From contig DXFL01000019.1 of assembly GCA_019114445.1 (NCBI GenBank), positions 1 to 64,000 on the forward strand: 64,000 nt of DNA. Reading direction: 5' to 3'. The notes under the pieces are model-generated. The model ran no database searches and had not been told where the DNA came from. It saw only the letters and a list, made by a program, of their open reading frames with translations. Made by a program: the position numbers and the translations under genes. This DNA comes from Candidatus Barnesiella excrementigallinarum (lineage in GTDB: Bacteria > Bacteroidota > Bacteroidia > Bacteroidales > Barnesiellaceae). This document shows, piece after piece, positions 9,271 through 21,090 of this stretch (within the stretch, counting starts at the first letter, position 1; each line of letters opens with the position of its first letter).

Positions 9271-10587
9271 ATGATAGATATCAATACATTTCAAAATAAA
9301 ACGGCAGCCTATTATACTTTGGGTTGCAAACTCAATTTCGCCGAGACCTCATCGCTGGGGAAGATGCTCGAAGAAAAAGGGATTCGCAAAGTTCGTCCCG
9401 GCGAGAAAGCCGATATTTGTATCATTAACACTTGCTCGGTGACCGAGCTGGCCGACAAAAAGTGCCGACAAACCATTCGGCGCATAGCCCGCCAGCATCC
9501 CGGAGCGTTCATAATCGTAACCGGCTGCTATGCCCAACTCAAACCCGAAGAGATAGTCCATATCCCCGACGTAGATTTGGTACTGGGAACCGAGCAAAAA
9601 CTGGATATACTCCTCTATCTGGAAAACTTGGATCGGAAAGAAAAAGGACATATCGTCACTACCCCCACCAAAGATATTCAGAAATTCTCGCCCTCCTGTT
9701 CGCGAGGCGATCGCACCCGCTACTTCCTGAAAGTACAAGATGGCTGCGATTACTATTGCACCTACTGCACCATACCGTTTGCCCGGGGCCGAAGCCGAAG
9801 CGGGACCATCGAACAACTCACCGCACAAGCCCGCCACGTGGCCGAAGCCGGAGGAAAAGAGATTGTACTCACGGGGGTGAATATAGGCGATTTCGGCAAA
9901 CAAACCGGTGAAACATTCCTCGGCTTGATCCAGTCGCTCGACCAAGTGGAAGGCATCGAACACTACCGAATCTCCTCAATCGAGCCCAATTTGCTCACCG
10001 ACGAGATTATCGCTTTTGTCGCCCAATCGAAGCGGTTTGCCCCGCACTTTCACATTCCCCTGCAATCGGGGAGCGACACCGTGCTGAAACTCATGCGCCG
10101 CCACTACGACACCGCCTTGTTCGCCCACAAGATAGAGATGATTCGCCACACGATTCCCGATGCGTTCATCGGGGTCGACCTCATCACCGGAGTGAGGGGA
10201 GAAACCGAGGCGCTGTTCGAAGAGAGCCGACAATTTGTCGAAAACCTCGACATCTCGCAACTGCACGTGTTCACCTATTCCGAACGAGCCGGGACACAAG
10301 CCCTCAAAATAGAGCCCATCGTACCTGTTCCCGAACGGCACGACCGCTGCCGGCGTATGCTCGAAATCTCGGATAAAAAGCTACACGAGTTTTATGTCCG
10401 CTTTCAAGGGAGCACACGACCCGTATTGTTTGAACAACCGCGCAAAGGCGCTCCCATGCACGGGTTCACCGACAACTACATACGGGTGGAAATGCCTTTC
10501 CGCAAAGAGTGGGTAAACACCTGCCGGCCCGTCAGGCTGGGCGATTTCAATCCTGCGGGCGACGCACTCATGGCCACCGAAATATAA
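9271..10587 (+). CDS. mtaB: tRNA threonylcarbamoyladenosine methylthiotransferase MtaB (radical SAM)
   Basis: YYTLGCKLNFAETSSLGKML, NTCSVTELADKKCRQ, QDGCDYYCTYCTIPFARGRSRS and LQSGSDTVLKLMRRHY. Confidence 0.92.
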   Translation: MIDINTFQNKTAAYYTLGCKLNFAETSSLGKMLEEKGIRKVRPGEKADICIINTCSVTELADKKCRQTIRRIARQHPGAFIIVTGCYAQLKPEEIVHIPDVDLVLGTEQKLDILLYLENLDRKEKGHIVTTPTKDIQKFSPSCSRGDRTRYFLKVQDGCDYYCTYCTIPFARGRSRSGTIEQLTAQARHVAEAGGKEIVLTGVNIGDFGKQTGETFLGLIQSLDQVEGIEHYRISSIEPNLLTDEIIAFVAQSKRFAPHFHIPLQSGSDTVLKLMRRHYDTALFAHKIEMIRHTIPDAFIGVDLITGVRGETEALFEESRQFVENLDISQLHVFTYSERAGTQALKIEPIVPVPERHDRCRRMLEISDKKLHEFYVRFQGSTRPVLFEQPRKGAPMHGFTDNYIRVEMPFRKEWVNTCRPVRLGDFNPAGDALMATEI

Positions 10588-10597
10588 TGTTTGCAAC

Positions 10598-11509
10598 ATG
10601 AAAAAAGAGACACTCCAAAATATCCTTTATTCGCCGCTTTACGTGTGGTTCAAACTGCACGCCATGCTGCCCTTGCCCATTCTCTACGGATTATCCGACA
10701 TACTGTTTTTCCCACTCTACCACATTGTACATTACCGCCGGAAACTGGTACAGGAAAATCTGCGCAACGCCTTCCCCGACAAGGATAAAAAAGAGTTGAA
10801 ACAACTCGAAAAAAAATTTTACCATCACTTCTGCGACTACATCGTCGAAACAATCAAACTCATGCACATTTCCGACGAAGAGATGCGCCGCCGCATGGTA
10901 TTCGAACAAGTAGAAATCATCGATCGGGTTTTTGCCCAAAACCGCTCCATCATTATTCTGCTGGGACATTTCGGCAACTGGGAATGGGTTCCCTCCATCA
11001 CCTTGTGGACACACACCACCGATGTCATTTTCGCCCAAATATACCGGCCTCTCAATAACGAATGGTTCGACCGTTTCTTCTTGAAACTCCGCTCTCGTTT
11101 CGGCTCTATATGCATTGCCAAAAAAGAGACCCTGCGGGCTATCTTGCAAATGAAACGCACGGGGAAACCCTCCATTACCGGATTCATGTCCGACCAAACC
11201 CCCTCGCCGGCCAATATCCACCATTGGGCCAAATTCCTTTCCCAAGATTCCCCGGTACTGACCGGCTACGAAAAGATAGCCCGAAAAACCGATTTTGCCG
11301 TACTCTACTTCGATGTAGAAATTGTAAAACGAGGATACTACAAAACCACCATACGGGAAATTGCCCTGCATCCCAACGAACTGCCCGAATTCGAAATTAC
11401 CGACCGCTACACCGCTATGATGGAAAAGACCATACTCCGCAATCCGTGGGCTTGGTTGTGGACCCATAAACGCTGGAAATACAAACATGAAAATTTCCCC
11501 GACTCCTGA
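10598..11509 (+). CDS. Lysophospholipid/lipid A acyltransferase (LpxL/HtrB family)
   Basis: IILLGHFGNWEW, FMSDQTPSPANIHHW and NPWAWLWTHKRWK. Confidence 0.88.
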   Translation: MKKETLQNILYSPLYVWFKLHAMLPLPILYGLSDILFFPLYHIVHYRRKLVQENLRNAFPDKDKKELKQLEKKFYHHFCDYIVETIKLMHISDEEMRRRMVFEQVEIIDRVFAQNRSIIILLGHFGNWEWVPSITLWTHTTDVIFAQIYRPLNNEWFDRFFLKLRSRFGSICIAKKETLRAILQMKRTGKPSITGFMSDQTPSPANIHHWAKFLSQDSPVLTGYEKIARKTDFAVLYFDVEIVKRGYYKTTIREIALHPNELPEFEITDRYTAMMEKTILRNPWAWLWTHKRWKYKHENFPDS

Positions 11510-11510
11510 C

Positions 11511-12506
11511 ATGAAAAAAATCGCCGTCGTCATACTCAACTGGAACGGAGCCGAACTGCTCCGCCGATTCCTCCCTTCGGTTTGCTCCCACACCAATACC
11601 GAAATAGCCGATGTTATCGTCGTCGACAACGGATCGGACGACAACTCTGTGCAAATCATCAAACAGGGATTTCCGCAGGTACGTACCCTCCTCTTCCCCA
11701 AAAATTACGGATTTGCCGAAGGGTACAACCGGGCATTGGATGCTCTTGACTACGAATATGCCGTGCTGCTCAACTCCGATGTAGAAACTTCGCCCCACTG
11801 GCTCGAACCGCTACTCGATTTTGTCGAGAAAAATCCCGACGTAGCAGCCTGCCAACCCAAAATAAGGTCCTTACGGGAACGTGAAAAATTCGAATATGCC
11901 GGTGCTGCCGGCGGATTTATCGACCGCTACGGCTATCCTTTTTGCCGCGGAAGGGTATTCGGTACGATAGAGGACGACCACGGACAATACGACGACAAAC
12001 CTTGCGACATATTTTGGGCCAGCGGAGCCGCCCTATTCGTCCGCACCGAGGTATACCGCAAAGTAGGTGGACTCGACCCGCTGTTTTTCGCCCACATGGA
12101 GGAGATAGACCTCTGTTGGCGCATACATTTGGCCGGCTACCGGGTAACCGTCGTCCCGCAAAGCATGATATTCCATCAGGGAGGGGCTTCGCTCGATGCC
12201 GCCAACCCGCGGAAAACCTACCTCAACTTCCGCAACAATCTGCTTATGCTGTATAAAAATCTGCCCCGGAAAGAGGGGAAAAGCATTCTATTCATTCGCC
12301 GGCTCTACGACACACTGGCTTTCGCCCGATTCGTACTGCTGGGACAAATAGCTCACGCCAAAGCCGTACTCCGGGCCCACAACGATTTCAGGAAAATGCG
12401 TAACAAATACACCCGGTTTCCCGAAACGAACCTCTTGGGTACATTCCCCGAAACCCGGCGCAACATTACAATAGACTATTTTCTCAAACGGAAAAAACTG
12501 TTTTAA
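11511..12506 (+). CDS. Glycosyltransferase family 2 (rhamnosyltransferase-like)
   Basis: VVILNWNGAELLRRFLPSV, VVDNGSDDNS, ALLNSDVETSPHWL and MEEIDLCWR. Confidence 0.88.
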   Translation: MKKIAVVILNWNGAELLRRFLPSVCSHTNTEIADVIVVDNGSDDNSVQIIKQGFPQVRTLLFPKNYGFAEGYNRALDALDYEYAVLLNSDVETSPHWLEPLLDFVEKNPDVAACQPKIRSLREREKFEYAGAAGGFIDRYGYPFCRGRVFGTIEDDHGQYDDKPCDIFWASGAALFVRTEVYRKVGGLDPLFFAHMEEIDLCWRIHLAGYRVTVVPQSMIFHQGGASLDAANPRKTYLNFRNNLLMLYKNLPRKEGKSILFIRRLYDTLAFARFVLLGQIAHAKAVLRAHNDFRKMRNKYTRFPETNLLGTFPETRRNITIDYFLKRKKLF

Positions 12507-12521
12507 CAGCCGTACCCCACA

Positions 12522-13739
12522 CTAACGGAACATCTTCACCACCCGTTCCAATGCTGCGATAAAAGCATCGGCTTCGGCTTTCGTATTATAGGCGGCAAAC
12601 GATACCCGCACCGTGCCTTCTATGCCGAGGGCGGTCATCAACGGCTGCGCACAATGGTGCCCCGTGCGGACTGCCACACCCAGTTTATCGAGCAACATAC
12701 CCATGTCGTAGTGGTGTATGCCATCGACCAAAAACGATATCACGGCACTCTTATGATCCGATGTCCCGAAAATACGCATCCCTTCGATGGCCTGCATCCG
12801 CTCGGTCGCATAGCGCAACAATTCATTCTCGTGGGCGGCAATGGCTTCTAAACCTATCCCCTCGACATAATCGAGAGCCGAGGCAAAAGCCGCCGTCCCC
12901 ACATAGTCGGGGGTACCGGCTTCGAATTTAAAAGGTAATTCGCCAAAGGTGGTACCCGAAAAATCGACATGAGCAATCATCTCGCCCCCACCCTGATAAG
13001 GAGGCATGGCATCGAGCCATTTCTCCTTGCCATAGAGTACGCCTATGCCCGTAGGGCCATATACTTTATGTGCCGAGAACGCATAAAAATCGGCATCCAA
13101 CGCCTGCACATTCACCCGCAAGTGGGGTATTGCCTGCGCCCCGTCGACCAAAACAGGAACACCTTGCGAATGGGCATAAGCAATCATTTCGCCCACCGGG
13201 TTTATCGTACCCAACACATTGGAAATGTGTGTAACTCCTACCAAACGGGTATGTTCGTTGAAGAGTTGTTTATACACCTCCAACTCCAATTCGCCCCGCT
13301 CGTTGATGGGAACCACCCGCAGTTTGATGTGACGCCGACGTTGCAGCAGTTGCCACGGCACAATATCGGCATGGTGTTCCATCACGGTAAGAATTACCTC
13401 GTCGCCATCGTGCAGGAACTCGTCGCCAAACGACGAAGCCACCAAGTTGATAGCCTCGGTAGTTCCCCGGGTAAACACAATCTCGCTCGACGACCCGGCT
13501 CCGATAAACTGCTGGACCCGACGACGAGCTGCCTCGTGGGCGTCGGTAGCTTCCTGACTCAGAGTATGGACACCGCGATGTACATTGGCATTCACCCGGT
13601 AGTAGGTGTCGGCTATATGGTCGACTACACATTTGGGGGTTTGCGACGTAGCAGCGTTATCGAGATAAATCAATGGACGCCCCGAAACCTCCCGCTTCAA
13701 AATGGGGAAGTCTTCTCTTATTTTTTCCACATCAAGCAT
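12522..13739 (-). CDS. sufS: SufS cysteine desulfurase
   Basis: YLDNAATSQTP, FSAHKVYGPTGIGVLYGK and VRTGHHCAQPLM; last gene of the suf cluster. Confidence 0.95.
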   Translation of the reverse strand: MLDVEKIREDFPILKREVSGRPLIYLDNAATSQTPKCVVDHIADTYYRVNANVHRGVHTLSQEATDAHEAARRRVQQFIGAGSSSEIVFTRGTTEAINLVASSFGDEFLHDGDEVILTVMEHHADIVPWQLLQRRRHIKLRVVPINERGELELEVYKQLFNEHTRLVGVTHISNVLGTINPVGEMIAYAHSQGVPVLVDGAQAIPHLRVNVQALDADFYAFSAHKVYGPTGIGVLYGKEKWLDAMPPYQGGGEMIAHVDFSGTTFGELPFKFEAGTPDYVGTAAFASALDYVEGIGLEAIAAHENELLRYATERMQAIEGMRIFGTSDHKSAVISFLVDGIHHYDMGMLLDKLGVAVRTGHHCAQPLMTALGIEGTVRVSFAAYNTKAEADAFIAALERVVKMFR

Positions 13740-13760
13740 GGCTCAAATCTCTTTTTATTT

Positions 13761-15110
13761 TTAACGACAAGCCCTACAACCCGAACATTTGGCCAACTCG
13801 CCCCGGAAACGTTTCTCTACCAACTGGCGCAACCGGTCTTTCAAGGCGTCGAGACGCACCTGCTCGATCACATCGTTGGTAAAGGCAAACATCAACAACA
13901 TACGGGCTTCGGCCTCGGGAATACCGCGCGAGCGCATATAAAACAATGCATTAGGATCGAGCTGTCCCACGGTGGCACCGTGGCTGCACTTCACATCGTC
14001 GGCATAAATTTCGAGTTGCGGTTTGGTATACATTTTAGCCAACGGCGAAGCACACAAATTTTTGTTGCTTTGGTAGGCCTCGGTTTTCTGTGCGCCGTGA
14101 CGCACCAATATTCGACCGGCAAAAGAGCCTCGGGCCGAATCGTTCAACACATATTTAAACAACTCGTTGCTGTGGCAATGCGGAACGGCATGGTCGATAA
14201 ACGTACACGTATCGACCGACTGCTCCTTGTCGACAATGGCCATACCGCACAACGAAAGTTCGGCATACTCACCGGCAAACTCGGTGTAATAGTTGCTGCG
14301 GGTAACTCCGTTGTGCAACACGATTCCGTTGACCAGCACGTTGGAACGGGCACCCTGCCGGACAAACACCGAAGCCACCTTCGAGGTATGTTCCGACGAC
14401 TCCTCCATATCGTAGTAATCAAACACGGCATCGTCGTCCACAAATATCTCGCACACCTGCGACGACATATAGTTTGCCGACGTGTCGTCCGAGTGGTCGC
14501 ACACCAGCAATTTGGCCTGCGCACCTTTTCCCACGACAATCAGCAACCTGCGGTTCACCATGAAATCGACACTCCCGAACAAAATATTCACCAACTGTAT
14601 GGGTTTCTCAACCACTACCCCATCGGGGACATACAAGAAAAACCCATCTTGCGCAAAAGCGGTATTCAAAGCCACGGTACCGTCGCGATTCATATCGGCT
14701 ATTTTTCCGTAATAGCGCGACACCAATTCGGGATATTGCACCGACAGGTCGTGAAGGCCACCCACCAAAACCCCTTCGGGGAGCTTGGCAGCCGCCGGCC
14801 GAACCGACTTGTAAAACGAATCGTTGACCACAAAATAGAGCAGCGTACTCAGGTTGGGCACATCGCACCGAAATACTTCATAAGGGTTGGTCTCTATATT
14901 CAGCCGAGCCAAATTCAAGCCATAATCGGGAGCATAAAGCGATTCTACATCGGTACGGCGAAACTCTTCGTCTTTCAACGAAGGTAAACCCTTACGCTCC
15001 AACAAAGCCACAGCCTCCTCGCGCAAACCATTCATCACGGCCGACGAATGCGATGCGATTAAATCCCTCTGCGACCTGTACAATTCTATGTATTGCTGTA
15101 CTGCACTCAT
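13761..15110 (-). CDS. sufD: SufD, Fe-S assembly scaffold protein
   Basis: SufBD fold (CSHGATVGQLDPNALFYMRSRGIPEAEARMLL) between sufC and sufS; start could be 15116. Confidence 0.93.
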   Translation of the reverse strand: MSAVQQYIELYRSQRDLIASHSSAVMNGLREEAVALLERKGLPSLKDEEFRRTDVESLYAPDYGLNLARLNIETNPYEVFRCDVPNLSTLLYFVVNDSFYKSVRPAAAKLPEGVLVGGLHDLSVQYPELVSRYYGKIADMNRDGTVALNTAFAQDGFFLYVPDGVVVEKPIQLVNILFGSVDFMVNRRLLIVVGKGAQAKLLVCDHSDDTSANYMSSQVCEIFVDDDAVFDYYDMEESSEHTSKVASVFVRQGARSNVLVNGIVLHNGVTRSNYYTEFAGEYAELSLCGMAIVDKEQSVDTCTFIDHAVPHCHSNELFKYVLNDSARGSFAGRILVRHGAQKTEAYQSNKNLCASPLAKMYTKPQLEIYADDVKCSHGATVGQLDPNALFYMRSRGIPEAEARMLLMFAFTNDVIEQVRLDALKDRLRQLVEKRFRGELAKCSGCRACR

Positions 15111-15116
15111 ACCCAC

Positions 15117-15872
15117 TTATATTTCGCCCAACTCTTTTTTTATCCAATCATACCCGCGCTCTTCCAATTCGAGAGCCAGTTCGGGACCGCCCGATTTTAC
15201 AATACGTCCTTTGTACAATACATGGACAAAATCGGGAGCGATATAGTCCAACAACCGTTGGTAATGGGTAATCACGATTGTTGCATTCTTCTCCGACTTC
15301 AACTTGTTCACACCGCCGGCAACAATACGCAGAGCGTCGATGTCGAGGCCGCTGTCGGTCTCGTCGAGAATAGAGAGGCGGGGTTCGAGCATAGCCATTT
15401 GGAAAATCTCGTTCCGCTTTTTCTCGCCACCCGAAAAACCTTCGTTTACCGAACGGCTGGCCAACTTGTTATCCAACTCTACAATCTCGCGTTTCTCGCG
15501 CATGAGTTTCAAGAAATCGGTAGCCGACAACGGTTCGAGCCCCTTGTATTTGCGCTGTTCGTTTACCGCCGTACGCATAAAGTTAACCATGCTCACGCCC
15601 GGAATTTCCACCGGATATTGGAAACTAAGAAACAGTCCCTCGTGCGAGCGGTCCTCGGGCGACAAGGCCAAGAGGTCCTTTCCGTAAAACTCCACACTGC
15701 CCCGTGTGACTTCATAGGCCGGATTCCCGGTCAACACGGCCGAAAGGGTACTCTTTCCCGAACCATTCGGTCCCATAATGGCATGGACCTCACCCGGTTT
15801 CACTTCGAGGTTGATTCCTTTCAATATCTCTTTACCATTTATATTGGCATGCAAGTCGTTAATCTTCAACAT
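15117..15872 (-). CDS. sufC: SufC, Fe-S assembly ATPase
   Basis: GPNGSGKSTLSAVLTG, FSGGEKKRNEIFQMAMLEP and LDETDSGLDIDALR. Confidence 0.96.
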   Translation of the reverse strand: MLKINDLHANINGKEILKGINLEVKPGEVHAIMGPNGSGKSTLSAVLTGNPAYEVTRGSVEFYGKDLLALSPEDRSHEGLFLSFQYPVEIPGVSMVNFMRTAVNEQRKYKGLEPLSATDFLKLMREKREIVELDNKLASRSVNEGFSGGEKKRNEIFQMAMLEPRLSILDETDSGLDIDALRIVAGGVNKLKSEKNATIVITHYQRLLDYIAPDFVHVLYKGRIVKSGGPELALELEERGYDWIKKELGEI

Positions 15873-15940
15873 AGATATTTGGTTTTATTTTTTTCAGTTT
15901 TACATTTTGCCGCAACGGAATCACGGGAATCACAAATTTT

Positions 15941-17392
15941 TTATCCCACCGAGCCTTCGAGCGAAATTTGCAACAATTTCTGCGCTTCGACGGCAAACTC
16001 CATCGGCAATTTGTTCATTACCTCTTTGGCATATCCGTTCACGATAAGTCCCACGGCATCCTCGGTGGAGATTCCCCGTTGGTTGCAATAGAATATTTGG
16101 TCCTCGTTGATTTTCGAAGTAGTAGCTTCGTGTTCCACCACAGCCGATTCGTTTTGTATATCCATATACGGGAATGTGTGTGCCCCGCAATCGGAACTAA
16201 GTAACAGGCTGTCGCACTGGGTAAAGTTCCGGGCATTTTCGGCACCGGGCAATACCTTTACGAGACCCCGATAGCTGTTTTGGCTGCGGCCTGCCGAGAT
16301 ACCTTTCGACACAATGGTGCTGCGTGTATTCTTGCCAATGTGGATCATCTTCGTACCGGTATCGGCCTGTTGGAAATTATTGGTCACGGCCACCGAATAA
16401 AACTCGCCCACCGAATGGTCGCCGGCCAATACGCAACTGGGATATTTCCACGTGATGGCCGAACCCGTCTCAACCTGTGTCCACGACAGTTTCGAATGGT
16501 CGCCCTTGCACATACCGCGCTTGGTTACGAAATTGTAAATGCCGCCTTTCCCCTCCTTGTCGCCGGGATACCAGTTTTGCACCGTCGAATATTTCACTTC
16601 GGCACGGTCGTGTACCACAATTTCGACAATAGCAGCGTGCAGTTGGTTTTCGTCGCGCATGGGCGCCGTACAACCTTCGAGGTAGCTCACATAGCTATCG
16701 TCGTCGGCCACAATAAGCGTACGCTCGAACTGACCCGTATTGGCGGCATTGATACGGAAATAGGTCGACAACTCCATCGGGCAACGCACGCCTTTGGGAA
16801 TATAGACAAACGACCCGTCGCTGAATACCGCCGAGTTGAGTGCGGCAAAGAAGTTGTCGCGATACGACACCACCGAACCCAAATAGCGTTTCACCAAATC
16901 GGGATAATCTTTCACGGCCTCGCTGAACGAACAGAAAATCACGCCCAACTCGGCCAGTTTTTCCCGGAAGGTCGTCCGCACCGACACACTGTCCATTACG
17001 GCATCAACGGCAATTCCCGACAGTTTCATCTGCTCTTCGAGCGAGATACCCAGTTTGTCGAAAGTCTTTCGCAATTCGGGATCAACCTCTTCGAGGCTTT
17101 TAGGTGCCGTCTTGGTCTTGGGAGCGGCATAATAGCTAATGGCTTGGTAGTCGATCTCGGGAATCGTCAGGTGTGCCCAATGGGGCATCTCCATAGTTTT
17201 CCAATGGGCATACGCTTTCAAGCGAAATTCGAGCAGCCACCCGGGTTCGCCTTTCTTCTCCGAGATATGGCGGATAATATCCTCGTTGAGCCCGTTAGGA
17301 ATAATATCGGTCTCTATATCGGTTACAAAACCATATTTGTAATCGTTAGAGGTAACGTCGTTCAATATTTCATTCGAATGGTCTTGTTTCAT
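15941..17392 (-). CDS. sufB: SufB, Fe-S assembly scaffold protein
   Basis: [53 protein letters not shown] and [22 protein letters not shown]. Confidence 0.96.
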   Translation of the reverse strand: MKQDHSNEILNDVTSNDYKYGFVTDIETDIIPNGLNEDIIRHISEKKGEPGWLLEFRLKAYAHWKTMEMPHWAHLTIPEIDYQAISYYAAPKTKTAPKSLEEVDPELRKTFDKLGISLEEQMKLSGIAVDAVMDSVSVRTTFREKLAELGVIFCSFSEAVKDYPDLVKRYLGSVVSYRDNFFAALNSAVFSDGSFVYIPKGVRCPMELSTYFRINAANTGQFERTLIVADDDSYVSYLEGCTAPMRDENQLHAAIVEIVVHDRAEVKYSTVQNWYPGDKEGKGGIYNFVTKRGMCKGDHSKLSWTQVETGSAITWKYPSCVLAGDHSVGEFYSVAVTNNFQQADTGTKMIHIGKNTRSTIVSKGISAGRSQNSYRGLVKVLPGAENARNFTQCDSLLLSSDCGAHTFPYMDIQNESAVVEHEATTSKINEDQIFYCNQRGISTEDAVGLIVNGYAKEVMNKLPMEFAVEAQKLLQISLEGSVG

Positions 17393-17976
17393 TTTTTGTC
17401 GACTTTTCTGTTTTCACAATATAGTGAATAATCCTCGTCCATCGAGTAAGGAATAAACAATCCCGACGACGGTTTGGTTGTCGAGACGAGTGTCTCTTGC
17501 GCTATCGAGAAAAGCGTCGGCGCAGCCTGCATGGTATAACCGTAAAAACGCGAAGCCGAGATCACCTGTTCGGGAATGAGTTTTCCTTTGGGATCGATAA
17601 TATGGACAAGATTCAATACAATACTCAATATTACCCAATATTTAACGGCGCCGAACAAGGCTCCTGCCAATCGATCGAGCCAGCCCAACGCCACTTGGCG
17701 ACTGATGTGGTGTATCAACCTCATCAACTGTACACACACGATATACACGACAAGGAACAACAGGGAGTATGCGATAATCCGACTTACACCAACAGGCAGG
17801 TCGAACATCTCCTGTAACAATCTGCCAAACGATTCGCCAAACAGTCGCGAGACTATCACTCCCGCCACAAAACCGCCCAGCGAACCCAACTGCCGCAACA
17901 CGCCTTTGATAAGCCCATACAACGCTCCTACCACGGCAATCAACAATATGGAAAAATCTATATAGTTCATCTCCAA
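17389..17976 (-). CDS. CvpA family membrane protein
   Basis: [45 protein letters not shown]; overlaps the sufB start by 4 bp. Confidence 0.85.
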   Translation of the reverse strand: MEMNYIDFSILLIAVVGALYGLIKGVLRQLGSLGGFVAGVIVSRLFGESFGRLLQEMFDLPVGVSRIIAYSLLFLVVYIVCVQLMRLIHHISRQVALGWLDRLAGALFGAVKYWVILSIVLNLVHIIDPKGKLIPEQVISASRFYGYTMQAAPTLFSIAQETLVSTTKPSSGLFIPYSMDEDYSLYCENRKVDKK

Positions 17977-18062
17977 CTATCGTTCCTTAGTGTTGCAAAA
18001 TTACTTTTTTATTTTGAATAAGTTTCCCATTTCGGCCTTATTATACACGAAAACCGATAACA

Positions 18063-18096
18063 AAGGCTGCCCCGTTTTTTTTACAGAGCAGCCTTC
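18063..18096 (-). terminator. Terminator downstream of infB
   Basis: AAGGCTGC ... GCAGCCTT inverted repeat just past the infB stop codon. Confidence 0.6.
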
Positions 18097-18120
18097 GATA
18101 TGCGAAACCCGTTTCTGTCA

Positions 18121-20997
18121 TCAAAGGGTCTTTTTCACTTCCACTTCTTCGTAGGCTTCTACAAGGTCGCCTATCTTCACATCGTTGTAATTGGTAATGT
18201 TCAATCCGCATTCAAATCCGGTGGTAACCTCTTTCACGTCGTCCTTGAATCGTTTCAACGAGCCCAGATCGCCGCTATAAATAACTATACCGTCGCGAAT
18301 CAACCGTACCTTGCTCGACCGTTTGAGTTTGCCCTCTTTCACAATACAGCCGGCCACCGTTCCCACTTTGGTGATGTGGTAGGTTTCCAATACCTCGGCC
18401 GTACCCAAAATTTCTTCTTTGATTTCGGGCGACAACATTCCTTCCATAGCCGATTTTACCTCCTCGATGGCATCGTAGATAATCGAGTAGAGGCGTATAT
18501 CCACACCCTCTTTCTCGGCCAATCGACGGGCGGCAACCGACGGACGCACTTGGAAGCCTATGATAATGGCATTCGAAGCGGCAGCCAGTGTAATATCCGA
18601 TTCGGAAATCTGTCCCACGGCCTTGTGCAATACGTTGATTTGTATCTCGGGAGTAGACAGCTTGATGAGCGAATCGCTCAACGCTTCGACCGAACCGTCC
18701 ACGTCGCCTTTCACCACCAAATTCAGTTCTTGGAAGTTGCCTACGGCAATCCGTCGGCCTATATCGTCGAGTGTCAAAAGCTTGTGAGTACGCAATCCCA
18801 ACTCGCGTTGCAACTGTTCGCGCTTGTTGGCAATCTCTCTTGCCTCTTGCTCGGTATCCATCACGTGGAATACATCGCCGGCTTGGGGCGCACCATTCAA
18901 ACCGAGGATTTGTACGGGAGCCGAAGGACCTGCTTGTTCGATACGGACATTACGCTCGTTGAACATAGCTTTTACCCTTCCGTGATTGGTTCCGGCCAAT
19001 ACCACATCGCCTTTACGCAAAGTTCCGTTCTGTACCAGTACGGTGGCTACATAGCCACGGCCTTTGTCCAACGTCGATTCAATAATCGAACCGGTGGCCT
19101 TGCGATTGGGGTTGGCCTTCAAATCGAGTAACTCGGCCTCCAACAATACCTTCTCCATCAATTCATGGACCCCGGTACCTTTTTTCGCCGAAATTTCCTG
19201 CGACTGGTATTTACCGCCCCACTCCTCAACCAAGTAGTTCATGTTGGCCAATTCCTCTTTAATCTTGTCGGGGTTGGCATTGGGTTTATCTATTTTATTG
19301 ATGGCAAAAACAATAGGCACACCGGCAGCCGAAGCGTGGTTGATAGCCTCGACCGTCTGCGGCATCACATTGTCGTCGGCAGCCACAATAATAATGGCAA
19401 TATCGGTCATTTGGGCACCGCGGGCACGCATGGCGGTAAATGCTTCGTGACCCGGAGTATCGAGGAAGGTGATACGGCGGCCATCGTCGAGCTTCACATT
19501 ATAAGCACCGATGTGCTGGGTGATACCTCCGGCCTCGCCGGCAATCACATTCGAATTGCGAATGTAGTCGAGCAACGATGTTTTACCGTGGTCTACGTGA
19601 CCCATTACGGTTACTACCGGCGGACGCGATTGCAAATCTTCTTCTTTATCCTCTTCTTCGTGAATGGCTTCTACCACCTCGGCACTCACATATTCGGTTT
19701 TGAAACCGAACTCCTCGGCTACGATATTGATGGTTTCGGCATCGAGACGCTGATTTATCGACACCATCATGCCAATACTCATACAGGTGGCAATTACCTC
19801 GTTGACAGGTACGTCCATCATCGAAGCCAAGTCGTTGGCGGTAACGAACTCGGTAAGTTTCAAAATCTTGCTTTCGGCCTCTTCTATTTCGGCGAGTTCA
19901 CGTTCGCGATTCGAGAAGGCTTCGCGTTTTTCCTTCCGCCATTTGGCCGATTTCTTCTGACCTTTGGTAGTGAGGCGAGCCAGTGTCTCCTTGATTTGTT
20001 TCTGTACATCTTCTTCGCTAACCTCAGCCTTTATGGGACGTTGTTTCTGCTTATTGAGTTTGTTGTTTGCGGCGTTGTTCTTGCCATTGCCGCCCCGGGC
20101 AGGTTGCCCGCCACCCATATTCGAAATGCTTTTCGATATATCTACTTTTTCTTTGTTGATCCGTTGGCGTTTACGGCGCTCGCCACCTTGTGCATTGGTA
20201 TCGTCGCCACCAACATCTTTATGGGTATCTTGACGCTGTTTTTCTTTATTCTCCCGCTCTTTCCGTTTCTCCTCTTTGCTCTTCTTCTTCGGTCGGGTCT
20301 GTTGGTTCAAAGCATCAAGATCGATTTTTCCTACGACATTGATGTTCGATGTAAAAGTAGGTCGATTAAGAGTAAACACCTCATCGTCATGCGAAGTTTC
20401 TTCCTCTTCTTTATCCTCTGTTGCCGGTTCTTTCACCTCTGGCTCGGCCTCCGAAGGATTTTCGGCAGGTTGAGGTACGGGCTTCGTATCCTCAGCAGGA
20501 ACCTCGGCCACTGGCTCCTCAACAACAGGAGCCTTCTCGACCGTTTGTACTTCGGGTTCTTTCGCCACAGGTTCGGCAACCGCGGGTTCTTTCTTCTCCT
20601 CGACGGCTCCTTTGGCTTTCGGCTCCGACGCTTTCGGCCGATTCAGTGCGGAGAGATCGATTTGCCCTACGATCTTCGGGCGTTGTATCTCGGTAACGAT
20701 AGTTTTCAACTCTTTCGGTTCTTCCTTCCCTGCCGATGAAGCGTTATTGCCCTCTTCTGCATCGGACGTTACCGTAGCTCTGTTTTTTTCTTTATGACGT
20801 TCAAGACTGATACTCTCCGATTCGAGTTTCAGATTCTTATCTTTATTAAACTCCTTAACGAGCAGTGCATACTGTTCGTCGGTTATTTTGGTATTGGGGT
20901 TTGCTTCTACCGTAAAACCTTTCTTTTGCAGGAACTCGACAGCGGTCTGGATTCCTACATTCAAATCTCTTGCTACTTTATTTAACCTTATCGACAT
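18121..20997 (-). CDS. infB: Translation initiation factor IF-2
   Basis: [36 protein letters not shown] and [12 protein letters not shown]; long K/E/P-rich N-terminal region. Confidence 0.97.
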   Translation of the reverse strand: MSIRLNKVARDLNVGIQTAVEFLQKKGFTVEANPNTKITDEQYALLVKEFNKDKNLKLESESISLERHKEKNRATVTSDAEEGNNASSAGKEEPKELKTIVTEIQRPKIVGQIDLSALNRPKASEPKAKGAVEEKKEPAVAEPVAKEPEVQTVEKAPVVEEPVAEVPAEDTKPVPQPAENPSEAEPEVKEPATEDKEEEETSHDDEVFTLNRPTFTSNINVVGKIDLDALNQQTRPKKKSKEEKRKERENKEKQRQDTHKDVGGDDTNAQGGERRKRQRINKEKVDISKSISNMGGGQPARGGNGKNNAANNKLNKQKQRPIKAEVSEEDVQKQIKETLARLTTKGQKKSAKWRKEKREAFSNRERELAEIEEAESKILKLTEFVTANDLASMMDVPVNEVIATCMSIGMMVSINQRLDAETINIVAEEFGFKTEYVSAEVVEAIHEEEDKEEDLQSRPPVVTVMGHVDHGKTSLLDYIRNSNVIAGEAGGITQHIGAYNVKLDDGRRITFLDTPGHEAFTAMRARGAQMTDIAIIIVAADDNVMPQTVEAINHASAAGVPIVFAINKIDKPNANPDKIKEELANMNYLVEEWGGKYQSQEISAKKGTGVHELMEKVLLEAELLDLKANPNRKATGSIIESTLDKGRGYVATVLVQNGTLRKGDVVLAGTNHGRVKAMFNERNVRIEQAGPSAPVQILGLNGAPQAGDVFHVMDTEQEAREIANKREQLQRELGLRTHKLLTLDDIGRRIAVGNFQELNLVVKGDVDGSVEALSDSLIKLSTPEIQINVLHKAVGQISESDITLAAASNAIIIGFQVRPSVAARRLAEKEGVDIRLYSIIYDAIEEVKSAMEGMLSPEIKEEILGTAEVLETYHITKVGTVAGCIVKEGKLKRSSKVRLIRDGIVIYSGDLGSLKRFKDDVKEVTTGFECGLNITNYNDVKIGDLVEAYEEVEVKKTL

Positions 20998-21090
20998 ACT
21001 CAGTTTTAGTTTATAAATAATGGAAGAATGAAAAGATGCCTCGTTACTCAGGCAGAAGAGCCGAAAAAAATTCGGCTCCCCGAAAACGGA

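Noticed and set aside
12969-14987. 672-aa plus-strand ORF opposite sufS and sufD
   Set aside because: Antisense shadow ORF: its sequence has no domain signature and the minus-strand suf genes are unambiguous.
15093-17431. Long plus-strand ORFs opposite sufC, sufB and cvpA
   Set aside because: Shadow ORFs created by codon bias in the clearly coding minus strand.
13761-17976. cvpA-sufBCDS considered as unusual operon order
   Set aside because: SufBCDS order is standard; CvpA fused to the operon front is noted but not strong enough to call novel.
19165-20739. 524-aa plus-strand ORF opposite infB
   Set aside because: Low-complexity Phe/Leu/Arg-rich shadow of the K/E-rich IF-2 N-terminal region; no start context or motif.
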